A stretch of DNA of 20,475 nt, taken from NCBI GenBank assembly GCA_020724025.1, contig DYHU01000034.1, positions 1 to 20,475 on the forward strand, written 5' to 3'. The DNA comes from Syntrophorhabdus sp. GTDB lineage: Bacteria > Desulfobacterota > BSN033 > UBA1163. The number at the start of each line of letters is the position of its first letter. The stretch's first letter is position 1. This document shows positions 6,568 through 12,890 of the stretch, in pieces. Under the pieces are notes generated by a model. That model saw nothing but the letters and a program-made list of their open reading frames with translations, did no database searches and was not told the origin of the DNA. A program made the position numbers and the translations under genes.

Positions 6568-6596
6568 GTAGGGAACGGTTTAAAACCGTTCCCTAC
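6568..6596. repeat. 29-bp perfect palindrome
   Basis: GTAGGGAACGGTTT (6568-6581), one A, then AAACCGTTCCCTAC (6583-6596). It lies in the divergent gap between the DUF2007-like gene and the HTH-cupin regulator, about 30 bp upstream of the regulator's probable -35 box. The long perfect stem suggests a dispersed REP-type element, although its position also allows an operator or an mRNA hairpin. Confidence 0.75.
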
Positions 6597-6625
6597 CCTC
6601 TCTCCGGGCGGCGTGAAAAATTCAG

Positions 6626-6653
6626 TTGAAAAATTTATAATTGAGATTATAAT
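6626..6653 (+). promoter_or_regulatory. sigma70-type promoter of the HTH-cupin gene
   Basis: TTGAAA (6626-6631), 16 bp, TATAAT (6648-6653), 38 bp before the ATG at 6692. A GGGAGGCG ribosome site precedes that ATG. Box similarity is good; no experimental support. Confidence 0.55.
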
Positions 6654-6691
6654 GGAATGGTCCAAATCCAAACTGACCGCAGGGAGGCGAC

Positions 6692-7246
6692 ATGGCCACG
6701 AAGAAGGTGGATGAAAAATCTTTTGGGGCAAAAATGAAACAACTCCGGCAACTCAGAAAGATCTCTTTCGAAACCCTTGCCAACAAAACCGGGCTTTCAC
6801 ACCGTTATCTCAGGGATATCGAAGAAGGAAAGATCATCCCCCCTGTAGCAGCGGTGATCCAGATTTCAAAAGCCCTATCGATCGATTCCGGCTCTTTTCT
6901 CTCGGCAGAAGAGCAGGAAGCTTCTGAAAAAAAGAGAAGAGAGAGCTTTTACAAAAGGACGCAGGCCTATTCCTATAAAACACTCACCCCTGATGCCGCT
7001 TCAAAGCATATGAAGGCCTTTCTCGTCACCATCGATCCACGACAGGACCATCGGATGGTGGAATATCGACATGAGGGGGAAGAATTTATCTATATCTTAA
7101 GGGGAGAAGTGGAGGTGAGGGTGGGCGAAAATCCAAATATTCTCAAAAAGGGAGAAACGCTTCACTTCGATTCTGGTATTCCGCATAAACTCCGGAATCT
7201 CAGCGGCGAAGAAGCAAAACTCCTTGTCATTCTCTATACACCTTAA
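6692..7246 (+). CDS. XRE-family HTH / cupin transcriptional regulator (copy 1)
   Basis: A 184-residue two-domain regulator. The N-terminal XRE helix-turn-helix (about 10-66) contains MKQLRQLRKISFETLANKTG and LRDIEEGKIIPPVAAVIQIS. A C-terminal cupin barrel (about 105-184) has YRHEGEEFIYILRGEVEVRV and GETLHFDSGIPHKLRN, which carry the two cupin metal- or ligand-site motifs. Such proteins usually sense a small carboxylate or CoA-pathway metabolite. A paralogue of the same length lies at 17423-17977, nearly identical in the cupin but different in the HTH. This copy stands alone on the plus strand between minus-strand genes, so it probably acts in trans. It is preceded by a good promoter and GGGAGG. 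Confidence 0.93.
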   Translation: MATKKVDEKSFGAKMKQLRQLRKISFETLANKTGLSHRYLRDIEEGKIIPPVAAVIQISKALSIDSGSFLSAEEQEASEKKRRESFYKRTQAYSYKTLTPDAASKHMKAFLVTIDPRQDHRMVEYRHEGEEFIYILRGEVEVRVGENPNILKKGETLHFDSGIPHKLRNLSGEEAKLLVILYTP

Positions 7247-7297
7247 TACCCTCACTTTGTCAAACCACTGAACAGGTTTTTTAGAAAATTTGAACTT

Positions 7298-7316
7298 TCT
7301 GTCCGTATTGGACAGA
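7298..7316. terminator. hairpin between convergent genes
   Basis: TCTGTCC (7298-7304), loop GTATT, GGACAGA (7310-7316), in the 91-bp gap between the convergent HTH-cupin and methyltransferase genes. No clean T-run follows on either strand, so it may be a weak bidirectional terminator or simply a 3'-end stabilising hairpin. Confidence 0.4.
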
Positions 7317-7337
7317 GGCGCCTTGAATTAAGTTCTT

Positions 7338-8129
7338 TCATGGTGAACAATATGCCTCAACCTCCAATCTAATCATTTGAACATGGATTGTGCCATCTTC
7401 AGCGATCGGAAGTTTTTTGATATATCTGTCCACAATTTCTTCGATAAATTCCCTTCTTAACGTTTCTGGTACTCGCTGTGTATAAGGAAGCCATGTGGTA
7501 CGAATCCACGTTGATAATCCTTCCCTTCCTTGATGGACCATATCTTTCGGGATCAATTCTACCCTCTTTGATTTAAGCCCAGCCTCTTTTAACCAAGCCC
7601 CATATTCTTCAGGGTCGTAAAAGCCATAAGGAAATGAAAAACGGGTGAAATAGCTTTCCCATTTTTTATCCTTCATCATCATCTCTAAAACTTCAATGAT
7701 CTCTGCTGCATTTCCTCGTCCTCCCATCTGGATCAAAACTCTTCCTGAATGTTTTAGACTCTTTCGAATTCCTCTGAGGACTAGGAGGTGATCAATCACC
7801 CAGTGGAGAGAAGCATTGGAAATAACGATGTCAAATTCATCATTAAAATCAAGGTAGCGAGCATCCTTTAACTGGAAAAAAAGATTTAAAAACTTTTCTT
7901 TTAGAAAAGTCCTACTGGCCAGATGAATCATTTCCTCAGAATTGTCAATGCCTATCACCGAACCTTCTGGAACACATGCGGCGATCTCAGCGGTCACCTT
8001 TCCGTCTCCGCATCCAATATCCAGAACTTTTTCATGTCCCTTTAGGTTAAGTTTCTGTATAAGCTCTTTTCCCCATTTTTGCTGTTCCAAAGAGTGCTCT
8101 TGATAATCCCGTGCATCCCAGCGGTACAT
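7338..8129 (-). CDS. class I SAM-dependent methyltransferase (trans-aconitate methyltransferase-like)
   Basis: A 263-residue soluble methyltransferase. The SAM-binding motif VLDIGCGDGKVT lies at 35-46, the acidic second strand GIDNSEEMI follows, and FDIVISNASLHWVIDH is the post-II motif. The N-terminus WDARDYQEHSLEQQKWG and the SNASLHWV segment match the trans-aconitate 2-methyltransferase/malonyl-ACP methyltransferase-like subgroup. The C-terminal helical cap (STWIRTTWLPYTQRVP) is also typical of it. The substrate cannot be fixed. A carboxylate acceptor would fit the neighbouring carboxylate locus, but that is only suggestive. GAGGAAGG precedes the ATG. It is divergent from the IclR gene across a repeat. 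Confidence 0.85.
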   Translation of the reverse strand: MYRWDARDYQEHSLEQQKWGKELIQKLNLKGHEKVLDIGCGDGKVTAEIAACVPEGSVIGIDNSEEMIHLASRTFLKEKFLNLFFQLKDARYLDFNDEFDIVISNASLHWVIDHLLVLRGIRKSLKHSGRVLIQMGGRGNAAEIIEVLEMMMKDKKWESYFTRFSFPYGFYDPEEYGAWLKEAGLKSKRVELIPKDMVHQGREGLSTWIRTTWLPYTQRVPETLRREFIEEIVDRYIKKLPIAEDGTIHVQMIRLEVEAYCSP

Positions 8130-8235
8130 GATTTTTCCTTCCTCTTTCTCCGGGTTGAATATAAGAATATCTTTACCGATGGTCTATATAATTGACTGTG
8201 GAGCAATTCGCAAGCAGGCCTCTTCGAAAGAAGTA

Positions 8236-8361
8236 TACCCCGTTAGAAGGTCTTCGCCCTTCCAACGGGAAGGCTCACACGGGGCTTTAAACCCCGTGTT
8301 CGCTCCAAAAGGACTTTTATCTTCAGCCCCGCTGCAAGCAGCGGGGCTTTCTAACGGGGTA
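8236..8361. repeat. REP-like palindromic element, copy 2
   Basis: The termini TACCCCGTTAGAA (8236-8248) and TTCTAACGGGGTA (8349-8361) are a perfect inverted repeat and match those of the element at 707-769. Inside are three hairpins: CCTTCC/GGAAGG (8258-8263/8268-8273), ACACGGGG/CCCCGTGT (8277-8284/8292-8299) and an 11-bp AGCCCCGCTGC/GCAGCGGGGCT stem (8325-8335/8338-8348). It fills much of the 391-bp gap between the methyltransferase and IclR genes. The remainder of that gap holds only the IclR promoter and no ORF I can support. Confidence 0.8.
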
Positions 8362-8478
8362 AAGAGCAATAAAAACCGCATCTTATTTCCCTAAGAGTAC
8401 ATGGAGATCACAGCCTGCACCGTCCATTGCTATTGCCCGTCACCGAAAAATTATATAAAAAATATAAAAATTTTTTTC

Positions 8479-8507
8479 TTGACAAATATCTCATAACCTG
8501 ATAGGTA
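8479..8507 (+). promoter_or_regulatory. promoter of the IclR gene and catabolic operon
   Basis: TTGACA (8479-8484), 17 bp, TAGGTA (8502-8507), followed by A-rich sequence. The -35 is consensus and the spacing ideal. Transcription would start near 8514. Confidence 0.6.
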
Positions 8508-8520
8508 AAAAATTGAAACA

Positions 8521-9342
8521 ATGTTGCATAATGTGGAACACATGCAGATCATCAAATCCGTCAAAACTGCTTTAAATATTTTGAATTGCTTCACCCATGA
8601 AAGTCCTGAAATTGGGGTGACCGAAATTTCAAAAAAATTGGCCTTATCAAAAAGCACCGTTTCTCGATTATTATCCACCCTTGAGCAAGGGAATTTGGTG
8701 GCCAAGATCTCCACGAATCAAAAATATCGATTGGGACCCAAAGTTCTGGAATGGGCAGGTATCTTTTTATCAAATACGGAATGGAGAACTATTGCCCTTC
8801 CTCATTTGAAAGATCTTCGGGATAAAACGGATGAGACAGTCACCATTTTTGTGGTCAATGGAAACCAAAGGGTCTGTCTCGAGAAGTTGGATAGTCCACA
8901 TGAAGTCAGGCAATTCCTCAATATCGGTAATCATTATCCTCTCCATGCTGGGGCCGCTGGTAAGTTGCTATTGGCCTATCTACCTAAAGAAAAGTGGAAA
9001 GAAATTCTTTCAAAAACAGGACTTCCTCGTTTCACATCCAATACCATTATAAATTTAAAGGGTTTGGAAAAGGAGCTCAATAAGATTCAAAAGGAAGGAT
9101 ACGCCATCAGCCATCAAGAAAGGGCTCCTTTTGTTTCTTCAGTTGCCACTCCTATCAGGAATTTTAAAGGAGAGGTCATTGCCGCGTTATGTCTTTCTGG
9201 AGTCACTATCCGATTTACCAATGAGAAGATGGCGGAATTCATTAACTTGACAAGGATAACTGCAGGGAGAATTTCTCAGGAGTTAGGTTATAAAAAAACT
9301 CGAAGACCGGATGGAGATCGTTTAGATGGCCAGGCTTTATGA
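8521..9342 (+). CDS. IclR-family transcriptional regulator
   Basis: A 273-residue regulator. The N-terminal winged HTH (IKSVKTALNILNCF, then VTEISKKLALSKSTVSRLLS and KYRLGPKVLEW) is followed by an IclR effector domain with FLNIGNHYPLHAGAAGKLLL, YAISHQERAPFVSSVATPI and a late GEVIAALCLSG. Family members bind carboxylate or aromatic metabolites. The second ATG (8542, M8) is the likelier start: a GGA lies upstream of it, it begins just before the conserved I-x-S-V motif, and the 8521 ATG would leave almost no leader. The 3' end overlaps the ligase beta gene by 17 bp, so the regulator is the first gene of the operon it probably controls. Confidence 0.93.
   Translation: MLHNVEHMQIIKSVKTALNILNCFTHESPEIGVTEISKKLALSKSTVSRLLSTLEQGNLVAKISTNQKYRLGPKVLEWAGIFLSNTEWRTIALPHLKDLRDKTDETVTIFVVNGNQRVCLEKLDSPHEVRQFLNIGNHYPLHAGAAGKLLLAYLPKEKWKEILSKTGLPRFTSNTIINLKGLEKELNKIQKEGYAISHQERAPFVSSVATPIRNFKGEVIAALCLSGVTIRFTNEKMAEFINLTRITAGRISQELGYKKTRRPDGDRLDGQAL
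8522..8540. promoter_or_regulatory. candidate operator, interrupted palindrome
   Basis: TGTTGCA (8522-8528), 5 bp, TGGAACA (8534-8540): a 19-bp dyad matching at 6 of 7 positions, just downstream of the predicted transcription start. IclR-family proteins often repress their own promoters from such sites. If correct, translation starts at the ATG at 8542 rather than 8521. Confidence 0.35.
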
Positions 9343-10450
9343 GTATCAAGGAAAAGAACTTTTGAAAAAAATGGGGATAGAGGTCCCCAAAGGCAAATTG
9401 GCCACTTCTTCCAGAGAGGCGAAGGAGGTGGCTGAGGAGCTTAGGCGACCTGTCGTCTTGAAGGCCCAGGTTCTCAGCGGAGGCCGCGGGAAGGCTGGCG
9501 GGATCCAATTCGCGATGACTTCTTCCGATGTTGAAAAAATGGCCGAAAAATTATTGATCACAGAGATCCGCGGCATTGCTGTCCAAAAGATCTTGGTGGA
9601 AGAGAAATTATCCATCAGAGAGGAGTTGTACCTTTCAGTTACCGCAGATCCGCTTCTTAGAAAACCTGTCCTCATTTTATGCACGGATGGAGGGATGGAT
9701 ATCGAAGAGGTCGCACAAACCTCTCCAGCTAAAATATCCAAACATCCTGTAAATATTTTGAGAGGACTCCGGGAATATGAAGCCAGGGATTTTATCAGGA
9801 GGATGGGAATTCTCTCCAGCGAACACATCATCCCATTAGGTTCCATCCTGAAAAACCTCTACGATCTTTACATAAAATACGATTGCAAATTGGTCGAGAT
9901 AAACCCTTTGGTATTAACAGAAGAAGGGAGACTTGTCGCCGCTGACGCCAGGATTGATATTGACGATGATTCGATTTTTCGACATCCGGAACTTGGGTTA
10001 TTCTCAACAGAGGAGACAGGGGAGAGGCCACCGACAAAGATTGAAATTGCTGCTGGCAAAATCGATGAAGGGGATTATCGTGGAACGGCCCACATCGTCC
10101 AGTTGGATCCTGACGGATCCTATGCGCAAAAGACAGGCAAAATATCGATTGCATTTGATTGTGTTGGGACGGGAACCAGTCTGACCACCATGGATGAACT
10201 GGTAGAGATGGGGTATTTCCCGATGAATTTTGCTGACACTTCTGGTAATCCTACTGCTTCAAAACTTTATCGGGCAACCAAGATCATCCCTTCTCAGCCC
10301 GGGATCGAGGGATACCTCTTTGTATCCTGTGTGTCCAGTCAACAGTTGGATAATACCGCCAGGGGAATCATCAAGGCCTTGAAAGAACTTTATCCCGAAA
10401 CAGGTGGCAAACCAAACATCCCCATGGTTTTTACCTTCCGTGGTGGGTAG
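9326..10450 (+). CDS. ADP-forming carboxylate-CoA ligase beta subunit (SucC/ATP-citrate-lyase-like), interrupted by TAG
   Basis: The beta subunit of a two-subunit ligase making acyl-CoA from a carboxylate, ATP (or GTP) and CoA. It starts LYEYQGKELLKKMGI and has the ATP-grasp domain with KAQVLSGGRGKAGGIQ (46-61), YDCKLVEINPLVLT and DARIDIDDD. The CoA-ligase domain has MNFADTSGNPTASKLYRATK, where succinyl-CoA synthetases have a GGGA loop. The T-S-G-N-P form and the final FTFRGG resemble ATP-citrate lyase or citryl-CoA synthetase. The frame stops at TAG (10448-10450) but continues open to TGA at 10612, so the intended protein is probably 428 residues. GGATGGAG precedes the ATG. The partner alpha subunit is at 11906. 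The substrate is unproven. Confidence 0.85.
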   Translation: MARLYEYQGKELLKKMGIEVPKGKLATSSREAKEVAEELRRPVVLKAQVLSGGRGKAGGIQFAMTSSDVEKMAEKLLITEIRGIAVQKILVEEKLSIREELYLSVTADPLLRKPVLILCTDGGMDIEEVAQTSPAKISKHPVNILRGLREYEARDFIRRMGILSSEHIIPLGSILKNLYDLYIKYDCKLVEINPLVLTEEGRLVAADARIDIDDDSIFRHPELGLFSTEETGERPPTKIEIAAGKIDEGDYRGTAHIVQLDPDGSYAQKTGKISIAFDCVGTGTSLTTMDELVEMGYFPMNFADTSGNPTASKLYRATKIIPSQPGIEGYLFVSCVSSQQLDNTARGIIKALKELYPETGGKPNIPMVFTFRGG

Positions 10451-10612
10451 GATGAGGAGGCGATCAAACTCTTTAAAGACCATGGCATCAGTGATTCCCC
10501 TTGGGTAAAAATTCTGGGAAGGGATGCAACAGAAAAGGATTCGGCACTGGAGTTCGATGCCCTTTATAGAAGATGGAAGGAAGAGACAGGAGGAATAGAA
10601 AATTGGAGATGA
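10448..10612 (+). pseudogene. C-terminal remainder of the ligase beta subunit after the in-frame TAG
   Basis: In the same frame as the gene before it, the sequence reads TAG, then DEEAIKLFKDHGISDSPWVK and onward to GGIENWR and TGA at 10610-10612. This is normal protein-like sequence and completes the expected C-terminal helix region of the family. The terminal TGA overlaps the next gene's ATG at 10609 (ATGA), the coupling seen elsewhere in this operon, so 10612 is the ancestral end. The TAG could be a recent nonsense mutation, a sequencing error or a suppressed codon. Confidence 0.75.
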
Positions 10613-10953
10613 AAGAAGAGGTATCGGAGTTTGAAGTATCCTCGGGAGGAAAGGTCGTCATCGATCTTACAAAATGTGATGAGTGCCATTCAAAAGCATG
10701 CATTCAGATCTGTAGTTTACCCACCATGGGAAGAGTATTGGAACTGAAGAATGGAAGGCCATCCCTGAAAAAAAACCTTAAGGAGATTAAAAGGGGTGCA
10801 TGCACCGAATGTCTGGGATGTGAGTTGGAATGTGAATTAAAAGGAAGGAAGGCTATCCGAATTATTCTGCCAACTCCAGAATTGGATGAATATTTAGAGG
10901 AGATAAAAAACAAGGGAATGAAGCCAGTGTATGAGATGTCTGGGAGAAAATGA
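10609..10953 (+). CDS. small ferredoxin-like protein with two 4Fe-4S cysteine sets
   Basis: About 114 residues from the ATG at 10609, chosen because it has GGAG upstream and overlaps the ancestral ligase stop; an in-frame ATG at 10573 is less likely. Two cysteine groups are visible: C-x2-C-x4-C-x3-C (CDECHSKACIQIC) and C-x2-C-x2-C-x3-C (CTECLGCELEC). This gives eight potential ligands for two Fe-S clusters, with an R-A-I-R-I-I-L-P strand after them. It is not an ordinary ferredoxin in spacing and I do not know its partner. Its place between ligase beta and the lyase, with ATGA overlaps on both sides, suggests an integral role in the pathway, perhaps as a subunit or redox partner. Confidence 0.75.
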   Translation: MKEEVSEFEVSSGGKVVIDLTKCDECHSKACIQICSLPTMGRVLELKNGRPSLKKNLKEIKRGACTECLGCELECELKGRKAIRIILPTPELDEYLEEIKNKGMKPVYEMSGRK

Positions 10954-11885
10954 TGAAGATGCCGTCAGAAGTCAGTATCATCGAGGTTGGATCCAGGGAT
11001 GGTTTACAGAACGTTGAGCAGTTTCTGGAGACGGAGAAAAAGGTTCAACTCATCGAACTCTTAGCCAAAAGTGGGTTGAAGAGGATTGAAGCTACTTCCT
11101 TTGTCCATCCAAAAGCTATCCCACAATTCAGAGACGCAAAGGAGATCATTTCTGGAGTGATAGATCTCAAAGGGGTAGAATTGAGTGCTTTGGTGCCCAA
11201 CCTAATCGGGGCTAAGAATGCTTTAGGGAGTGGTGTCAGGGAGCTGGCATTCGTTTTCTCTATAAGCGAATCTCACAATAAAAATAATGTGAATAAGACA
11301 CGGGAGGAATCAATCCAAGAGCTTGAAAAAATCCTTGCCTTTCAAGGGGAGTTTCCTGGAATGTGCGTGAGAGTCAGTCTCTCTACCGTTTTTGGCTGCC
11401 CCTTTGAAGGAGAAGTGAGAGAAGAGGAGATCCTAAAATATATTGAGAGAGTGAGGGACCTCGGAGTGACAACAGTGACCCTCTCAGATACTGTCGGTTA
11501 TGGCAATCCAAAACAAGTGAGGCAGATTATCAGAAGTTGCCTTGATCGATTCCTCTCCATCACCTTCGGAGTCCATTTCCATAATACGAGGGGACTCGGA
11601 TTGGCCAATGCCCTGGTGTGTTTAGAAGAAGGGATCACGATTTTTGATTCTTCCATCGGAGGACTGGGAGGATGCCCTTTTGCCCCTGGCGCAACAGGTA
11701 ACATTTCGACTGAGGATCTGGTCTTTATGTTTGACGGAATGGGCATCAGAACCGGGGTGAATATTGAATTTCTATTCGAGGCTTCTCAATTTCTTAAAAA
11801 TAATCTAAGGGATACCCAATTAAGCAGCCACGTCTTCAAAGCAGGTCTTCCTAAGGGAGAGAGCTATATTTGTAAGACTTTATAA
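10950..11885 (+). CDS. HMG-CoA lyase family enzyme
   Basis: A 311-residue TIM-barrel lyase of the DRE-TIM group. It shows the catalytic pair in VGSRDGLQN (R16, D17), the metal ligands in VHFHNTRG, and the signature GGLGGCPFAPGATGNISTED with the active-site loop cysteine, the metal-binding asparagine and the glutamate. HMG-CoA lyase splits 3-hydroxy-3-methylglutaryl-CoA into acetoacetate and acetyl-CoA. Close relatives cleave R-citramalyl-CoA to pyruvate and acetyl-CoA. The flanking ligase subunits suggest it acts on the CoA ester they produce. It starts within ATGATGAAGATG, overlapping the previous TGA, with GGGAG upstream. All catalytic residues are present. Confidence 0.9.
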   Translation: MMKMPSEVSIIEVGSRDGLQNVEQFLETEKKVQLIELLAKSGLKRIEATSFVHPKAIPQFRDAKEIISGVIDLKGVELSALVPNLIGAKNALGSGVRELAFVFSISESHNKNNVNKTREESIQELEKILAFQGEFPGMCVRVSLSTVFGCPFEGEVREEEILKYIERVRDLGVTTVTLSDTVGYGNPKQVRQIIRSCLDRFLSITFGVHFHNTRGLGLANALVCLEEGITIFDSSIGGLGGCPFAPGATGNISTEDLVFMFDGMGIRTGVNIEFLFEASQFLKNNLRDTQLSSHVFKAGLPKGESYICKTL

Positions 11886-11905
11886 AATAAAGGGGAGTTG
11901 ATGTT

Positions 11906-12820
11906 ATGGCAATCCTGATTAACGAAGATACCCGAGTGGTCATTCAAGGAATCACCGGAAGACAGGCCATGATGAATACAACCTATATGTTGGAATATGG
12001 AACGAGAGTGTTAGCTGGAGTAACCCCAGGTAAGGGAGGAGAGAAGGTAGCAGGAGTCCCTGTATACCAAACTGTTAAAGAGGCAAAAGAGCATCATCCT
12101 GAGATCAATGCTACAGCCATCTATGTCCCAAACCGTCTTGCTAAGGATGCGGCGATGGAGGCGATGGATGCAGGAATCCATCTGGTGCTCATCATCCCTG
12201 AAAGAGTACCTCAACACGATATGCTGGAAGTGATAGAATATTCAAGAGAAAAGGGGTCTGTGGTGATCGGCCCTAATTCTCCAGGACTTGTGAGCCCCGA
12301 CAAAGCATTGTTGGGAATGATAGGAGCAAGGCTCAGCCTGGCCAGGGAATTTTTTAAAGAAGGATCTGCCGGCGTCCTTTCAAGAAGTGGTGGAAACACA
12401 ACCACTCTTTGCTATTATTTAACCAAAGCTGGAGTGGGACAGAGCACAGCCATCGGTGGAGGGGGGGATGCATTTGTAGGATCCACATGGGCAGATCTAC
12501 TTCCCTACTTCGAGGAAGATGGACAGACTAAAATGGTGGTCGCTTTTGGAGAGATTGGAACCATGATAGAAGAAGCTGCCGAAATGATAAAAAGTGGGAA
12601 GTTTACAAAGCCTTTTATTGCATATATCTCTGGCGGGTACGCTAAGGAAGGGATGAGATTCGGACATGCAGGGGCGATCATCACGGGTGATAAAGGAACT
12701 TCCATCTCTAAAATTAGAGCTTTAAGGGACGCCGGGGCTATTGTCGTGGATCATTTTGGAGATATAGGCCTAATCGCCCGAGAGGTTTTAGAAAATCTCA
12801 ATAAGAAAGGAGGGAAATAA
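11906..12820 (+). CDS. ADP-forming carboxylate-CoA ligase alpha subunit (SucD-like)
   Basis: A 304-residue CoA-binding subunit. The N-terminal Rossmann CoA site is TRVVIQGITGRQA (9-21) and the ligase motif IGPNSPGLVSP lies at 121-131. The phosphorylated histidine is H254 in RFGHAGAIITG, and a GGGGDAFVGSTWADLL segment precedes the power helix. It pairs with the beta subunit at 9326. The two are separated by the ferredoxin-like and lyase genes, an unusual order, since sucC and sucD are normally adjacent. Having its own set in an IclR-controlled operon makes it a dedicated pathway enzyme rather than the TCA-cycle enzyme. AGGGGAG lies upstream of the ATG. Confidence 0.9.
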   Translation: MAILINEDTRVVIQGITGRQAMMNTTYMLEYGTRVLAGVTPGKGGEKVAGVPVYQTVKEAKEHHPEINATAIYVPNRLAKDAAMEAMDAGIHLVLIIPERVPQHDMLEVIEYSREKGSVVIGPNSPGLVSPDKALLGMIGARLSLAREFFKEGSAGVLSRSGGNTTTLCYYLTKAGVGQSTAIGGGGDAFVGSTWADLLPYFEEDGQTKMVVAFGEIGTMIEEAAEMIKSGKFTKPFIAYISGGYAKEGMRFGHAGAIITGDKGTSISKIRALRDAGAIVVDHFGDIGLIAREVLENLNKKGGK

Positions 12821-12890
12821 TTGAGGAAAGGGAAGATTTTAGATAGGGTTTAAAAAGTGAACAATATTTAGAAGAAGGGAGGTAATTCAA

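Noticed and set aside
6501..6731. Minus-strand 76-codon ORF containing GNGFKPFPT
   Set aside because: It reads straight through the 29-bp palindrome and the HTH-cupin promoter, overlaps two supported genes, and its only notable peptide is the translated palindrome.
8128..8394. Overlapping ORFs on both strands (8128-8394 and 8184-8381)
   Set aside because: They are translations of the hairpin-rich repeat at 8236-8361 and have no ribosome site or protein-like composition.
10448..10450. Pyrrolysine at the TAG in the ligase gene
   Set aside because: TAG is the ordinary stop of DUF1786, rtcB, DUF2007, the third HTH-cupin and the KRCGH lyase, and no pyl gene or downstream signal is visible. Kept only as a minor possibility.
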